Assembly (NCBI GenBank): GCA_028709355.1
Contig: JAQVXF010000049.1
Coordinates: 1-7,964 of the forward strand
Direction: 5' to 3'
Origin: Syntrophomonas sp.
Lineage (GTDB): Bacteria; Bacillota; Syntrophomonadia; Syntrophomonadales; Syntrophomonadaceae
DNA length: 7,964 bases
In this document: one piece after another, positions 1-6,799 of the stretch
How the letters are laid out: each line of letters starts with the position of its first letter
Numbering within the stretch: position 1 is the stretch's first letter
Translations under genes and position numbers: made by a program
The notes under the pieces: model-generated
What the model was told of the DNA's origin: nothing
The model's database searches: none
Seen by the model: only the letters and a program-made list of their open reading frames with translations

Positions 1-1536
1 ATCAACCCCACCGCCCGCAAGGCTTTGGCCCAGGATATCAAGGAGGGCAGGATGCAGATGGTGGTTGAGGAGGCCAAGCGCCAGGCGGGAATCGCATCCA
101 TGTTGGATGTCAATATGGGGGTGCCGGGGATCGATGAACCGGCCGCTATGAAGCAGGCGGTCATGGCCATACAGGCCGCTGTCGATATTCCTTTGGCGGT
201 GGATTCCACCAACCGGCAGGCGATGGAAGAGGGTCTGAAAAATTTTGTGGGTCGGGCCTTGATAAATTCGACCACCGGGGAGGACAAGAGCTTGGAGGCA
301 GTCCTACCCCTGGCCAAGAAATACGGAGCAGCTGTACTGGGCTTATGCCTGGATGAAAAAGGGATACCTGATTCAGCCGCAGGACGTTTGCAGGTGGCCC
401 GGAAGATTTACCGGCGGGCCAAGGAATTTGGGCTGCGCGATGAAGACATATTCATAGACTGCCTGGTTAAGACGGCCAGTGCTGAGCAGGAGCAGGTTAT
501 GGAGACATTGGCGGCGGTGCGGCAAGTAAAGCAGGAACTGGGAGTCGGTACTGTATTAGGGATCAGCAACGTATCCCACGGGCTGCCGGCCCGGGATATT
601 CTAAACTCGACCTTCCTGGCCATGGCCTGGGCGGCCGGACTTGATCTGCCCATCATCAATCCGTTTGACGAGCGGATGATGGATGTAACCCGAGCGGCAG
701 GGGTACTTCTCAACCGGGATCTGCACTGCTCCTCATTCATCGAGCATTACAAGGGCTACAAGCCGGGGCTGTCGCTGCCAGGACAGCTAAGAGATCCGAT
801 TTGCGGGCAATGCAATATCCCCGAGCAGTTAAAAGCAAGGGCGCAGGGGTTGATCAACCCGACCGCCGATCAAGCGCTGCCACCGGATACCCCGCGAGAT
901 TTGAGCAGCAGGATACAGTCGGCGATATTGGAAGGTAATGGAGGCATAATCGAGGGTTTGATCGACGAAGCCTTGCAGAGCGGGATGCCGGCCCTGGACG
1001 TAGTGAATAAAGCCCTCATCCCGGGTATTGAACAAGCCGGTGAATTGTACGAGCAGAAGAAATACTTTCTGCCCCAGTTGATGGTGGCCGCTGAAGCGAT
1101 GAAGAGGGCGTTTGCATTTATCAAACCGAGGTTGTCTCCGGAGGCTTCATCACACCACCAAGGCACCATCGTGATGGCAACGGTAGAAGGTGATATTCAC
1201 GACATAGGCAAAAACATAGTGATCGTGATGCTGGAAAACTATGGATTCAATATAGTGGATCTGGGCAAGGATGTAACCGCTGCCCGGATATTGGACGCAG
1301 CCCGGCAGGAAAATGCTGATATCATTGGCCTCAGTGCGCTCATGACCACCACCATGCCTCGAATGCAAGAAGTTATCGAGGGGGTCAAAAAAATGGGTCT
1401 AAGGGCTCGGGTGATGGTCGGCGGGGCGGTCTTGAACCAGGAGTATGCCGATAGAATCGGGGCGGATGCTTTTTCAGCCGATGCCCGAGCCGCGGTGAGG
1501 ACAGCTCAGCAATTGATGAGGATATTTATTAAATAG
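1..1536 (+). CDS. Cobalamin-dependent methionine synthase-like methyltransferase, pterin and B12 domains (5' partial)
   Basis: The frame is open from base 1, so the true start lies upstream. Window residues 1-255 or so form a DHPS-like pterin-binding barrel: it opens at the INPT element, followed by DVNMG (36-40), VDSTN (67-71) and INSTTGED (88-95), which bind methyltetrahydrofolate. A helical B12-binding cap (about 300-375) precedes a Rossmann-type corrinoid domain (about 385-505). That domain carries DIHDIG (398-403), the DxHxxG motif whose histidine is the lower cobalt ligand, then GLSALMTTT and a VGGA loop. The family moves a methyl group from methyl-tetrahydrofolate through cobalamin to homocysteine in the cytoplasm. 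The protein stops right after the B12 domain, so the C-terminal AdoMet reactivation domain of E. coli MetH is absent, as in Thermotoga MetH. The homocysteine-binding zinc domain would lie upstream and cannot be checked. The homocysteine-forming genes just downstream favour MetH over another corrinoid methyltransferase. Confidence 0.9.
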   Translation: MNPTARKALAQDIKEGRMQMVVEEAKRQAGIASMLDVNMGVPGIDEPAAMKQAVMAIQAAVDIPLAVDSTNRQAMEEGLKNFVGRALINSTTGEDKSLEAVLPLAKKYGAAVLGLCLDEKGIPDSAAGRLQVARKIYRRAKEFGLRDEDIFIDCLVKTASAEQEQVMETLAAVRQVKQELGVGTVLGISNVSHGLPARDILNSTFLAMAWAAGLDLPIINPFDERMMDVTRAAGVLLNRDLHCSSFIEHYKGYKPGLSLPGQLRDPICGQCNIPEQLKARAQGLINPTADQALPPDTPRDLSSRIQSAILEGNGGIIEGLIDEALQSGMPALDVVNKALIPGIEQAGELYEQKKYFLPQLMVAAEAMKRAFAFIKPRLSPEASSHHQGTIVMATVEGDIHDIGKNIVIVMLENYGFNIVDLGKDVTAARILDAARQENADIIGLSALMTTTMPRMQEVIEGVKKMGLRARVMVGGAVLNQEYADRIGADAFSADARAAVRTAQQLMRIFIK

Positions 1537-1548
1537 GGGGGTCAAGCG

Positions 1549-2784
1549 ATGGCAGTCAATAAGAGTTATGAAGAGATCAATGAAAAAATAAGGCGCGGGG
1601 AAGCGGTGGTGGTCACTGCCGAGGAGGTCATCGATGTAGTGGCGGAGAAGGGCTATGAGCAGGCTGCCAGGGAGATCGATGTAGTCACCACCGGAACCTT
1701 TGGCCCCATGTGTTCTTCCGGAGCCTTCATTAATTTTGGTCACTCCAATCCCCGGATCAAGATGAAAAAGGTATGGCTGAACGGGGTGGAAGCCTACACC
1801 GGTATCGCGGCCGTGGATGCCTATGTGGGAGCCGGCCAGTTGCCGGAAAATGACCCCGAAAATAAGGTTTTCCCAGGGCGGTTCACCTATGGCGGAGGAC
1901 ATCTGATCCACGACTTGGTGGCTGGCAAGGAGATAAAACTGGAGGCCATCGGATACGGGACAGATTGTTACCCCAACAAGAAGGTGGATGCAATCATTAC
2001 TCTCAGCGACGTTAATGATGCCTTCCTGTTCAACCCCCGCAATGCTTACCAGAATTATAACTGTGCAATAAACCTGGGTGAGCGGGTGATTTATACTTAC
2101 ATGGGCATCCTTAAACCCAAGATGGGCAATGCCAGTTATTCCAGTGCCGGCCAGCTCAGTCCTCTGTTGAATGATCCGTACTACCGTACCATCGGCATCG
2201 GTACCCGGATATTTCTGGGGGGCGGAGTCGGTTATGTAGCCTGGCATGGGACCCAGCACCACCCCAACGTTCCAAGGGGCGAGAATGGGGTGCCTCTTGG
2301 CGGGGCGGGGACCCTGGCTTTGATCGGGGATCTGAAAGGAATGGATCCCAATTGGCTGGTGGGATTGAGTTTCATCGGTTATGGGGCGACGATGGCAGTC
2401 GGCATCGGCGTGCCTATTCCGATTTTGGATGAGGAGATGCTTCGTTTCACCGCCGTCAAAGACGAAGATATTTACTGCCCGATAGTAGATTACGATGAGG
2501 GATACCCCTACTGCAAGCCCATGGACCTCGGCAGGGTGAATTACCGGGATCTAAAAAGCGGCAAGGTGATCATAAACGGCAAGACAGTGGTGACCACACC
2601 CCAATCCAGCTATCCCCGGGCTCGACAGATCGCCCAGATACTCAAGAACTGGATACAGAAGGGGCAATTCCAACTGACCCAGCCGGTCGCCAGTATACCA
2701 TCGGCGGAAGCCGACATCGTGTTCAAGTCCATCCCCCACAAGAAACCTGGCAACGAAGACTCAGTGGTTGAGAAGAGGAGGTAA
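1549..2784 (+). CDS. COG1900/DUF39 homocysteine biosynthesis protein (L-aspartate semialdehyde sulfurtransferase)
   Basis: 411 residues, typical of the HcyBio/DUF39 family, whose methanogen member (MA1821 of Methanosarcina acetivorans) converts aspartate semialdehyde plus a sulfur donor to homocysteine. The N-terminal block TTGTFGPMCSSGAF places a conserved cysteine at C55. YGTDCYP gives C140. I infer these are the persulfide-handling cysteines; C172, C310 and C322 are further cysteines. Glycine-rich elements near residues 224-256 (GGGVGYVAWHG, GGAGTLALIG) are family-like. The C-terminus is a charged tail, with no CBS-domain pair as in the archaeal version. There is no signal peptide or membrane segment, so it is cytoplasmic. 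The start is supported by a G-run (1536-1542) about seven bases before ATG. The gap after the methyltransferase is 12 bases. The ferredoxin partner follows five bases after its stop, which fits a two-protein reductive sulfurtransferase. Confidence 0.93.
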   Translation: MAVNKSYEEINEKIRRGEAVVVTAEEVIDVVAEKGYEQAAREIDVVTTGTFGPMCSSGAFINFGHSNPRIKMKKVWLNGVEAYTGIAAVDAYVGAGQLPENDPENKVFPGRFTYGGGHLIHDLVAGKEIKLEAIGYGTDCYPNKKVDAIITLSDVNDAFLFNPRNAYQNYNCAINLGERVIYTYMGILKPKMGNASYSSAGQLSPLLNDPYYRTIGIGTRIFLGGGVGYVAWHGTQHHPNVPRGENGVPLGGAGTLALIGDLKGMDPNWLVGLSFIGYGATMAVGIGVPIPILDEEMLRFTAVKDEDIYCPIVDYDEGYPYCKPMDLGRVNYRDLKSGKVIINGKTVVTTPQSSYPRARQIAQILKNWIQKGQFQLTQPVASIPSAEADIVFKSIPHKKPGNEDSVVEKRR

Positions 2785-2789
2785 TCACC

Positions 2790-3212
2790 ATGAAAAACAA
2801 ACTGGTTTGCTATTTTTCCGCCGCTCAGTCTGAGCAGCCTATCATATATAGACTAGTCAAAGACTACGATCTGATTATCAATATCCTAAAGGCCGACATC
2901 AATCCTCAGAAGGAGGGTTTCCTGGTCCTGGAACTGGAAGGGGAAAGGAGCAGCTACGACCAAGGAGTAGCTTTCCTGAAGAGTCTTGGGGTAGGGGTGG
3001 AACCTTTGAGCGAGACCGTGGTCTGGCAACCCTCAGTCTGTATCCAATGTGGAGCCTGCGCTTCCTTTTGCCCGACCGAAGCTCTGCAAATAGATCGCAG
3101 CAGCATGGAAGTCTCCTTTGACAATTCCAAATGTGTGGTCTGTGGGATGTGCCTGGACTGCTGCCCGACCCGGGCGATAACCCTCCATTTCGAGATAAAA
3201 GAGGCTGTATAG
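2790..3212 (+). CDS. NIL-domain protein with two [4Fe-4S] ferredoxin motifs, partner of the COG1900 sulfurtransferase
   Basis: 140 residues. Residues 1-75 form a small alpha/beta NIL-type domain, which begins with FSAAQSEQPIIYRLVKDYDL. The C-terminal half holds two complete ferredoxin motifs: C84-x2-C87-x2-C90-x3-C94-P and C115-x2-C118-x2-C121-x3-C125-P, with one additional cysteine, C124. This is the architecture of MA1822, which is genetically required with MA1821 for homocysteine synthesis from aspartate semialdehyde and sulfide. Its inferred role is to deliver electrons, and perhaps sulfur, to the DUF39 enzyme in the cytoplasm. A strong ribosome binding site, GAGGAGG (2775-2781), overlaps the end of the preceding gene and lies eight bases before ATG, so the two are probably translated at matched levels. 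A generic ferredoxin is unlikely because of the NIL domain and the position. Confidence 0.93.
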   Translation: MKNKLVCYFSAAQSEQPIIYRLVKDYDLIINILKADINPQKEGFLVLELEGERSSYDQGVAFLKSLGVGVEPLSETVVWQPSVCIQCGACASFCPTEALQIDRSSMEVSFDNSKCVVCGMCLDCCPTRAITLHFEIKEAV

Positions 3213-3218
3213 TACATC

Positions 3219-3971
3219 ATGAACACTGGCGATGCTCATGTACAACGCAATTACCGGAGGTTGCACTCTGGTTCTGACCTGAAGTATTTTGGGGTGGGAC
3301 TGAAGGAGACCGACTTGGCAATAGGAGTGGACAAGGGCAGTTTTGCAGAGGATCTGATCGTCATATGTGAGAGGGAAATCAGACGGCTGCGAGGCGGCCT
3401 GGAGGATTTTATTACAGTTCAACCCGACTTTATGACTTCCTTGGTGCCGATAACGCTGCTGCCGGGTGCTCCCGGATTAGCAGTGCGCATGTCCCAGGCC
3501 GGCTGGCAAGCGGGGGTGGGACCCATGGCGGCTGTGGCTGGTGCTTTAGCCCAAGCGGTAGGGCAGACATTGAGGAGCCGAGTAAATGAGGTTATCGTTG
3601 AAAATGGCGGCGACCTCTACATTGACACATCGAAATCCCGCCTGGTATCAGTATATGCCGGGCGGTCACCATTCAGCGGCAAGATAGGCGTCCGCATCGA
3701 ACCGGGAGAAAGTCCCTTGGGAATCTGTACGTCTTCGGGGACCGTTGGGCCCAGTCTCAGCTTCGGCAAAGCTGATGCGGTAGTGATCAAAGGCTCTGAT
3801 GCGGCCCTGGCCGATGCAGTAGCAACCGGCGCGGCCAATCGGATCCAGACACCCGATGATTTTACCGCGGCCATCGAATACGTGCAGAAGATACCTGGCA
3901 TAACCGGGATACTGGCGGTGGTCGGTGAACAGCTGGCGGCATGGGGAAACATGGAACTGGTACCGCTGTAG
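3219..3971 (+). CDS. UPF0280 (COG2122) ApbE-like protein implicated in homocysteine biosynthesis
   Basis: 250 residues, the usual size of UPF0280. Family features are YRRL near the start (12-15), KETDLAI (29-35), VENGGDLYI (127-135), GICTSSGTVGPSLSFGKADAV (168-188) and a late SDAALADAVATGAAN block (193-207). The last block recalls the ADALAT segment of the ApbE flavin-transferase fold. UPF0280 proteins recur beside the DUF39 and NIL-ferredoxin genes and are linked to homocysteine formation in anaerobes and methanogens. Their exact reaction is unsettled; sulfide or sulfur handling is an inference. The start is only six bases after the upstream stop. No Shine-Dalgarno lies at normal distance (GAGG at 3201-3204 is about 14 bases away), so translational coupling to the ferredoxin gene is likely. 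It appears to be the last gene of the operon, since a 114-base gap follows. No signal peptide or membrane segment is visible. Confidence 0.88.
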   Translation: MNTGDAHVQRNYRRLHSGSDLKYFGVGLKETDLAIGVDKGSFAEDLIVICEREIRRLRGGLEDFITVQPDFMTSLVPITLLPGAPGLAVRMSQAGWQAGVGPMAAVAGALAQAVGQTLRSRVNEVIVENGGDLYIDTSKSRLVSVYAGRSPFSGKIGVRIEPGESPLGICTSSGTVGPSLSFGKADAVVIKGSDAALADAVATGAANRIQTPDDFTAAIEYVQKIPGITGILAVVGEQLAAWGNMELVPL

Positions 3972-4016
3972 GTATGCCATACATTATTCAGCCCGGCGCA
4001 GGATTTGAGTGGCAAG

Positions 4017-4031
4017 TGTTGAATATCAACA
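4017..4031. promoter_or_regulatory. Small inverted repeat in the spacer upstream of yebC
   Basis: TGTTGA-ATA-TCAACA is a perfect six-base inverted repeat with a three-base centre. It lies 55 bases before the yebC ATG and 45 bases after the UPF0280 stop. Its size and symmetry would fit a dimeric operator or a very short hairpin. No T-run follows, so it is not a standard terminator. A match of this size can arise by chance, and I cannot attach a regulator to it. Confidence 0.2.
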
Positions 4032-4071
4032 GCACAGGAAGTTGAGTTGGAAAAATACAAACCGAGTTATT

Positions 4072-4076
4072 GGAGG
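4072..4076 (+). promoter_or_regulatory. Ribosome binding site that fixes the yebC start
   Basis: GGAGG lies nine bases before the ATG at 4086. This supports the MSGHNKW start, which is the near-universal N-terminus of the YebC family. It argues against the in-frame upstream TTG at 4047, which would add 13 untypical residues and has no comparable site. Confidence 0.8.
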
Positions 4077-4085
4077 TTAGATCGG

Positions 4086-4838
4086 ATGTCAGGACATAAC
4101 AAATGGTCGACCATCAAACACAAGAAGGCCCGCACTGACGAAAAGAAGGGTAAGGAATATACCAAAATAGCCAAGGAGATCATCATCGCTGTCCGAGCAG
4201 GGGGAGGAGACCCGGAAAGTAACTCCAAACTCAAACTGGCCATCCAGAATGCCAAGGCCATCAATATGCCCAATGATAATATAGCCAGAGCAATCAAAAG
4301 AGGGAGTGGTGATCTGGATAGTGATGCTATAGAAGAGCTCACTTATGAAGGCTATGCTCCCGGGGGAGTGGCTGTGATGCTGGCTATCGCTACCGATAAC
4401 CGCAATCGCACCGCCGCTGATATCCGCCACCTATTTGCCAAGCATAATGGTAACCTCGGTGAAAGTGGCTGCGTCGCCTATATGTTTGAAAGGATCGGGC
4501 TCTTATCCATAAATCGGGAAAACCTGCCGATGGATGCGGACGACTTCATGATGTTGGCGCTCGATGCCGGAGCTGACGACGTGCGGGAAGAAGGGGACAC
4601 TATCGAAGTGGTAACCTCGCCTGACAACTTTATGGAGGTCAGGGAGACTTTGGAGAAGCAAGTAAAGCTCGATGATGCCGACATTATCCTGCAACCCAAC
4701 AACACAGTGGATATCGACGATGAGGCCTTGGCAGCAAGGGTCCTGAAGCTTATCGATGTACTGGAAGACCACGATGATGTCCAGGACGTATATGCCAATT
4801 TCAATATTCCGGATGACATCATGGAGAAGTTGATGTAG
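4086..4838 (+). CDS. yebC: YebC/TACO1 (PmpR) family protein
   Basis: 250 residues, the standard family length. It starts with the signature MSGHNKWSTIKHKKA and continues with KIAKEI (27-32), MPNDNIARAIKRG (61-73), YEGYAPGGVA (87-96) and GNLGESGCVAYMF (122-134). The usual serine of the GESGSV signature is cysteine here (C129). The C-terminal half is acidic, as expected. The protein is cytoplasmic. Family members were first described as DNA-binding regulators (PmpR). The mitochondrial homologue TACO1 is a translational activator, and more recent work links bacterial YebC to translation through proline-rich stretches, so transcription factor should be read cautiously. It is a separate unit from the methionine operon, with 114 bases between them, and precedes the ruv genes, an arrangement common in bacteria. 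Three domains are expected from known structures. Confidence 0.96.
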   Translation: MSGHNKWSTIKHKKARTDEKKGKEYTKIAKEIIIAVRAGGGDPESNSKLKLAIQNAKAINMPNDNIARAIKRGSGDLDSDAIEELTYEGYAPGGVAVMLAIATDNRNRTAADIRHLFAKHNGNLGESGCVAYMFERIGLLSINRENLPMDADDFMMLALDAGADDVREEGDTIEVVTSPDNFMEVRETLEKQVKLDDADIILQPNNTVDIDDEALAARVLKLIDVLEDHDDVQDVYANFNIPDDIMEKLM

Positions 4839-4922
4839 TTTGCCACCGCAACAATCCCATGCCCCTACCCTGGTCAAGATTTGCCGGTATCTAGCGGCGG
4901 CACTAGTTTCTACAGTTGATAT

Positions 4923-4928
4923 GAGGAG
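4923..4928 (+). promoter_or_regulatory. Ribosome binding site for the TTG-initiated 604-residue protein
   Basis: GAGGAG ends nine bases before TTG at 4938. It supports use of TTG as start codon, since no in-frame ATG occurs before residue 19 and starting there would remove the N-terminal charged segment ahead of the membrane helix. Confidence 0.65.
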
Positions 4929-4937
4929 CTAGAGAAT

Positions 4938-6752
4938 TTGAAAAAAACGAACGATCAGGATGCCGCCAGAGAGGCTGCCCTGCGCATCAGCATGTTAAAA
5001 TATGCCGCCATAGCAATTGCCCTAATCATAGGGGCGCTGGTTGTAACCAAGTTGTTGGCGTCCGACGGCGTCAGCCGATTCGAACATAAGTCGGCTTTGC
5101 TGGAGCAGAGAGCCTGGGCCGAGCTGGAGTTGGAAGCAGAGATCAGCCAGTCCGGAGGCGTGATCGACTCCCGATATACAGTATTCTTCTCTATCTGCGA
5201 TACCAAAAACCGGGCATGGGTGGAGAGCGCCCAAGGCGAGACATTGCAAGCGGCTTGGAAGAGTGCGGCCGCGGAAACCAAAAGGCTGATCGCCGCCCAG
5301 AGATATGAGCCGGTCTGGGTCAAAGCGGACATAGTCAGGGAACACGAGGCCATCAGAAGTGCAGATATTAAAAAGAAAACCCGCAATATATATGATAATT
5401 ACTTCCGCCAAGGTATATCTTTCGACCGATCCTTCAACACCGCGTTGCTGGAAGCAGAGATCAATGGCAACAAAATCATAGACTACGAGGAAGAGTCTCT
5501 GGATCTGGAGTTGATGAACCAATATCTCACCAGCCAGGGCAGAAAGGATGTTAGGACCATCCCGGAAGAGTTGATTCTGTTTTCCTGTCGCGGCTATTTC
5601 TGCGATGAGAATGACGTAGTGTATGAGTTATATACTGAAGAGCAGGATTATGGCCGGCGCCAGTTGGAGCGTGTCGACAAAGAGGTGGTCAAGGGATTGA
5701 TGTCCACAGCAGGCCAATTCCTGGCGGAGCTGGTTCTGGAAGACGGGAAGTTTATATATGGCTATTACCCCACCTATGATAAAGAAATCGATAACTATAA
5801 TATCCTTCGTCACACGGGAACTATTTGGAGTTTGGTATCCCAATACAAGACCACCGGGGACGAAACTCTATTGCCTAAGATAGAGGGCACCATTGATTTC
5901 CTGGTAAGGGATTCCATCGAGCACCCCCAACCGGGCATCGCCTACGTTATTGAGAGAAAGGCAGATGAGGTCAAACTGGGGGGCAATGGGATAGCGGTGG
6001 TGATGCTGATCGACTATATGGAACAATTCGGCAGCGATGAGTACCGGAACTTGGTGGTCGACCTGGGCAATGGTATCCTGGCTTTGCAGAATCCGGACAA
6101 TGGCGCATATTACCATGTCTTGAACTACGCCGACTATTCGTTGAAGGATGAAGACCGGACTGTATACTACGATGGGGAAGCCACCTTTGCGTTGGCCAAA
6201 TTGTACGGTTTCACCAAAGATGAGAGGTATTTGCAGGGGGCGGTCAAAGCGGCAGATTATTTCATCGCCAACGACTACACTCAATATAGGGACCATTGGG
6301 TGGCATACTCGCTCAACGAGATCACCAAGTATGTCCCCGAAGAACGCTATTATACTTTCGCCCTCCAGAACGCTGACCACAATTTGGACCTGATTTATAA
6401 TAAGAAGAGATCGGCACCCACCTACCTGGAACTTTTAATGGCCACCTTCGCTACCTATGACCGGATCAAACAAAATGATATAGATGTCAAATACCTGGAC
6501 CAGTTCGATGAAAAACGCTTTATCGACACTATATATCAGCGGGCCAGTTATCAGGTCAACGGCTATATGTTTCCTGAGTATGCCATGTATTTTAAGAACC
6601 CGGCTCGAATCCTGAACACCTTCTATGTACGAGACGACGGATTCAGAATCCGCATCGATGACGTGCAGCACTTCATCGGCGGTTATTATGCCTATTATAA
6701 TAATTATGACAAATTGGAGACTTACCGGCAGGCCCTGGCCCAAAACCCATAG
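4938..6752 (+). CDS. Membrane-anchored protein with C-terminal (alpha/alpha)6-toroid-like domain, function unknown
   Basis: 604 residues starting at TTG. A short charged cytoplasmic tail precedes one hydrophobic helix (about 20-41, KYAAIAIALIIGALVV core). There is no lipobox or clear cleavage site, so I infer a signal anchor with the rest outside. Residues 50-250 contain two alpha/beta-looking segments that I do not recognise, one around FFSICDTK (83-90) and one around SFDRSFNTALLEAEINGNK (161-179). Residues 255-515 or so show repeated helical pairs: YNILRHTGTIWSLVSQY (287-303), LGGNGIAVVMLIDYM (347-361), YYDGEATFALAKLYG (410-424) and DHWVAYSLNEI (452-462), with connecting TGDE/KDERYL turns. 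This pattern fits a six-hairpin glycosidase or sugar-epimerase-like toroid. The acidic and aromatic residues could form a glycan-binding cleft, but I cannot name catalytic residues. The C-terminal 70 residues are rich in tyrosine. A role on cell-envelope polysaccharide is plausible but unproven. It sits between yebC and ruvC with no obvious functional link. Confidence 0.85.
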   Translation: MKKTNDQDAAREAALRISMLKYAAIAIALIIGALVVTKLLASDGVSRFEHKSALLEQRAWAELELEAEISQSGGVIDSRYTVFFSICDTKNRAWVESAQGETLQAAWKSAAAETKRLIAAQRYEPVWVKADIVREHEAIRSADIKKKTRNIYDNYFRQGISFDRSFNTALLEAEINGNKIIDYEEESLDLELMNQYLTSQGRKDVRTIPEELILFSCRGYFCDENDVVYELYTEEQDYGRRQLERVDKEVVKGLMSTAGQFLAELVLEDGKFIYGYYPTYDKEIDNYNILRHTGTIWSLVSQYKTTGDETLLPKIEGTIDFLVRDSIEHPQPGIAYVIERKADEVKLGGNGIAVVMLIDYMEQFGSDEYRNLVVDLGNGILALQNPDNGAYYHVLNYADYSLKDEDRTVYYDGEATFALAKLYGFTKDERYLQGAVKAADYFIANDYTQYRDHWVAYSLNEITKYVPEERYYTFALQNADHNLDLIYNKKRSAPTYLELLMATFATYDRIKQNDIDVKYLDQFDEKRFIDTIYQRASYQVNGYMFPEYAMYFKNPARILNTFYVRDDGFRIRIDDVQHFIGGYYAYYNNYDKLETYRQALAQNP

Positions 6753-6769
6753 ATACACGGGAGTGCCCC

Positions 6770-6799
6770 ATGAGCAAGAAGCTAATCAGGTTTTACTGA
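6770..6799 (+). other. Nine-codon micro-ORF with a plausible ribosome binding site
   Basis: ATG at 6770 opens MSKKLIRFY followed by TGA. GGGAG (6759-6763) lies six bases before it, a normal spacing. The peptide resembles the start of an ordinary protein cut short. It could be a remnant N-terminus, a leader peptide or chance. Its last bases overlap the end of the minus-strand coding-like stretch. I do not regard it as a demonstrated gene. Confidence 0.15.

Noticed and set aside
1474..2262. A long minus-strand open frame opposite the DUF39 gene
   Set aside because: The + strand gene there is a clear full-length family member; the minus frame is a by-product of its codon bias.
4047..4085. Longer YebC reading frame from TTG 4047
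   Set aside because: The family N-terminus is MSGHNKW, which starts at 4086 behind a GGAGG; the extra 13 residues have no support.
4882..4902. TGCCG...CGGCA hairpin upstream of the toroid gene, considered as a terminator of yebC
   Set aside because: It has only a five-base stem and an 11-base loop, and no T-run follows.
6148..6393. An 81-codon + strand frame inside the toroid gene
   Set aside because: It lies wholly within the convincing 604-residue gene in another frame, and its low-complexity T/S/R composition is typical of a shadow.
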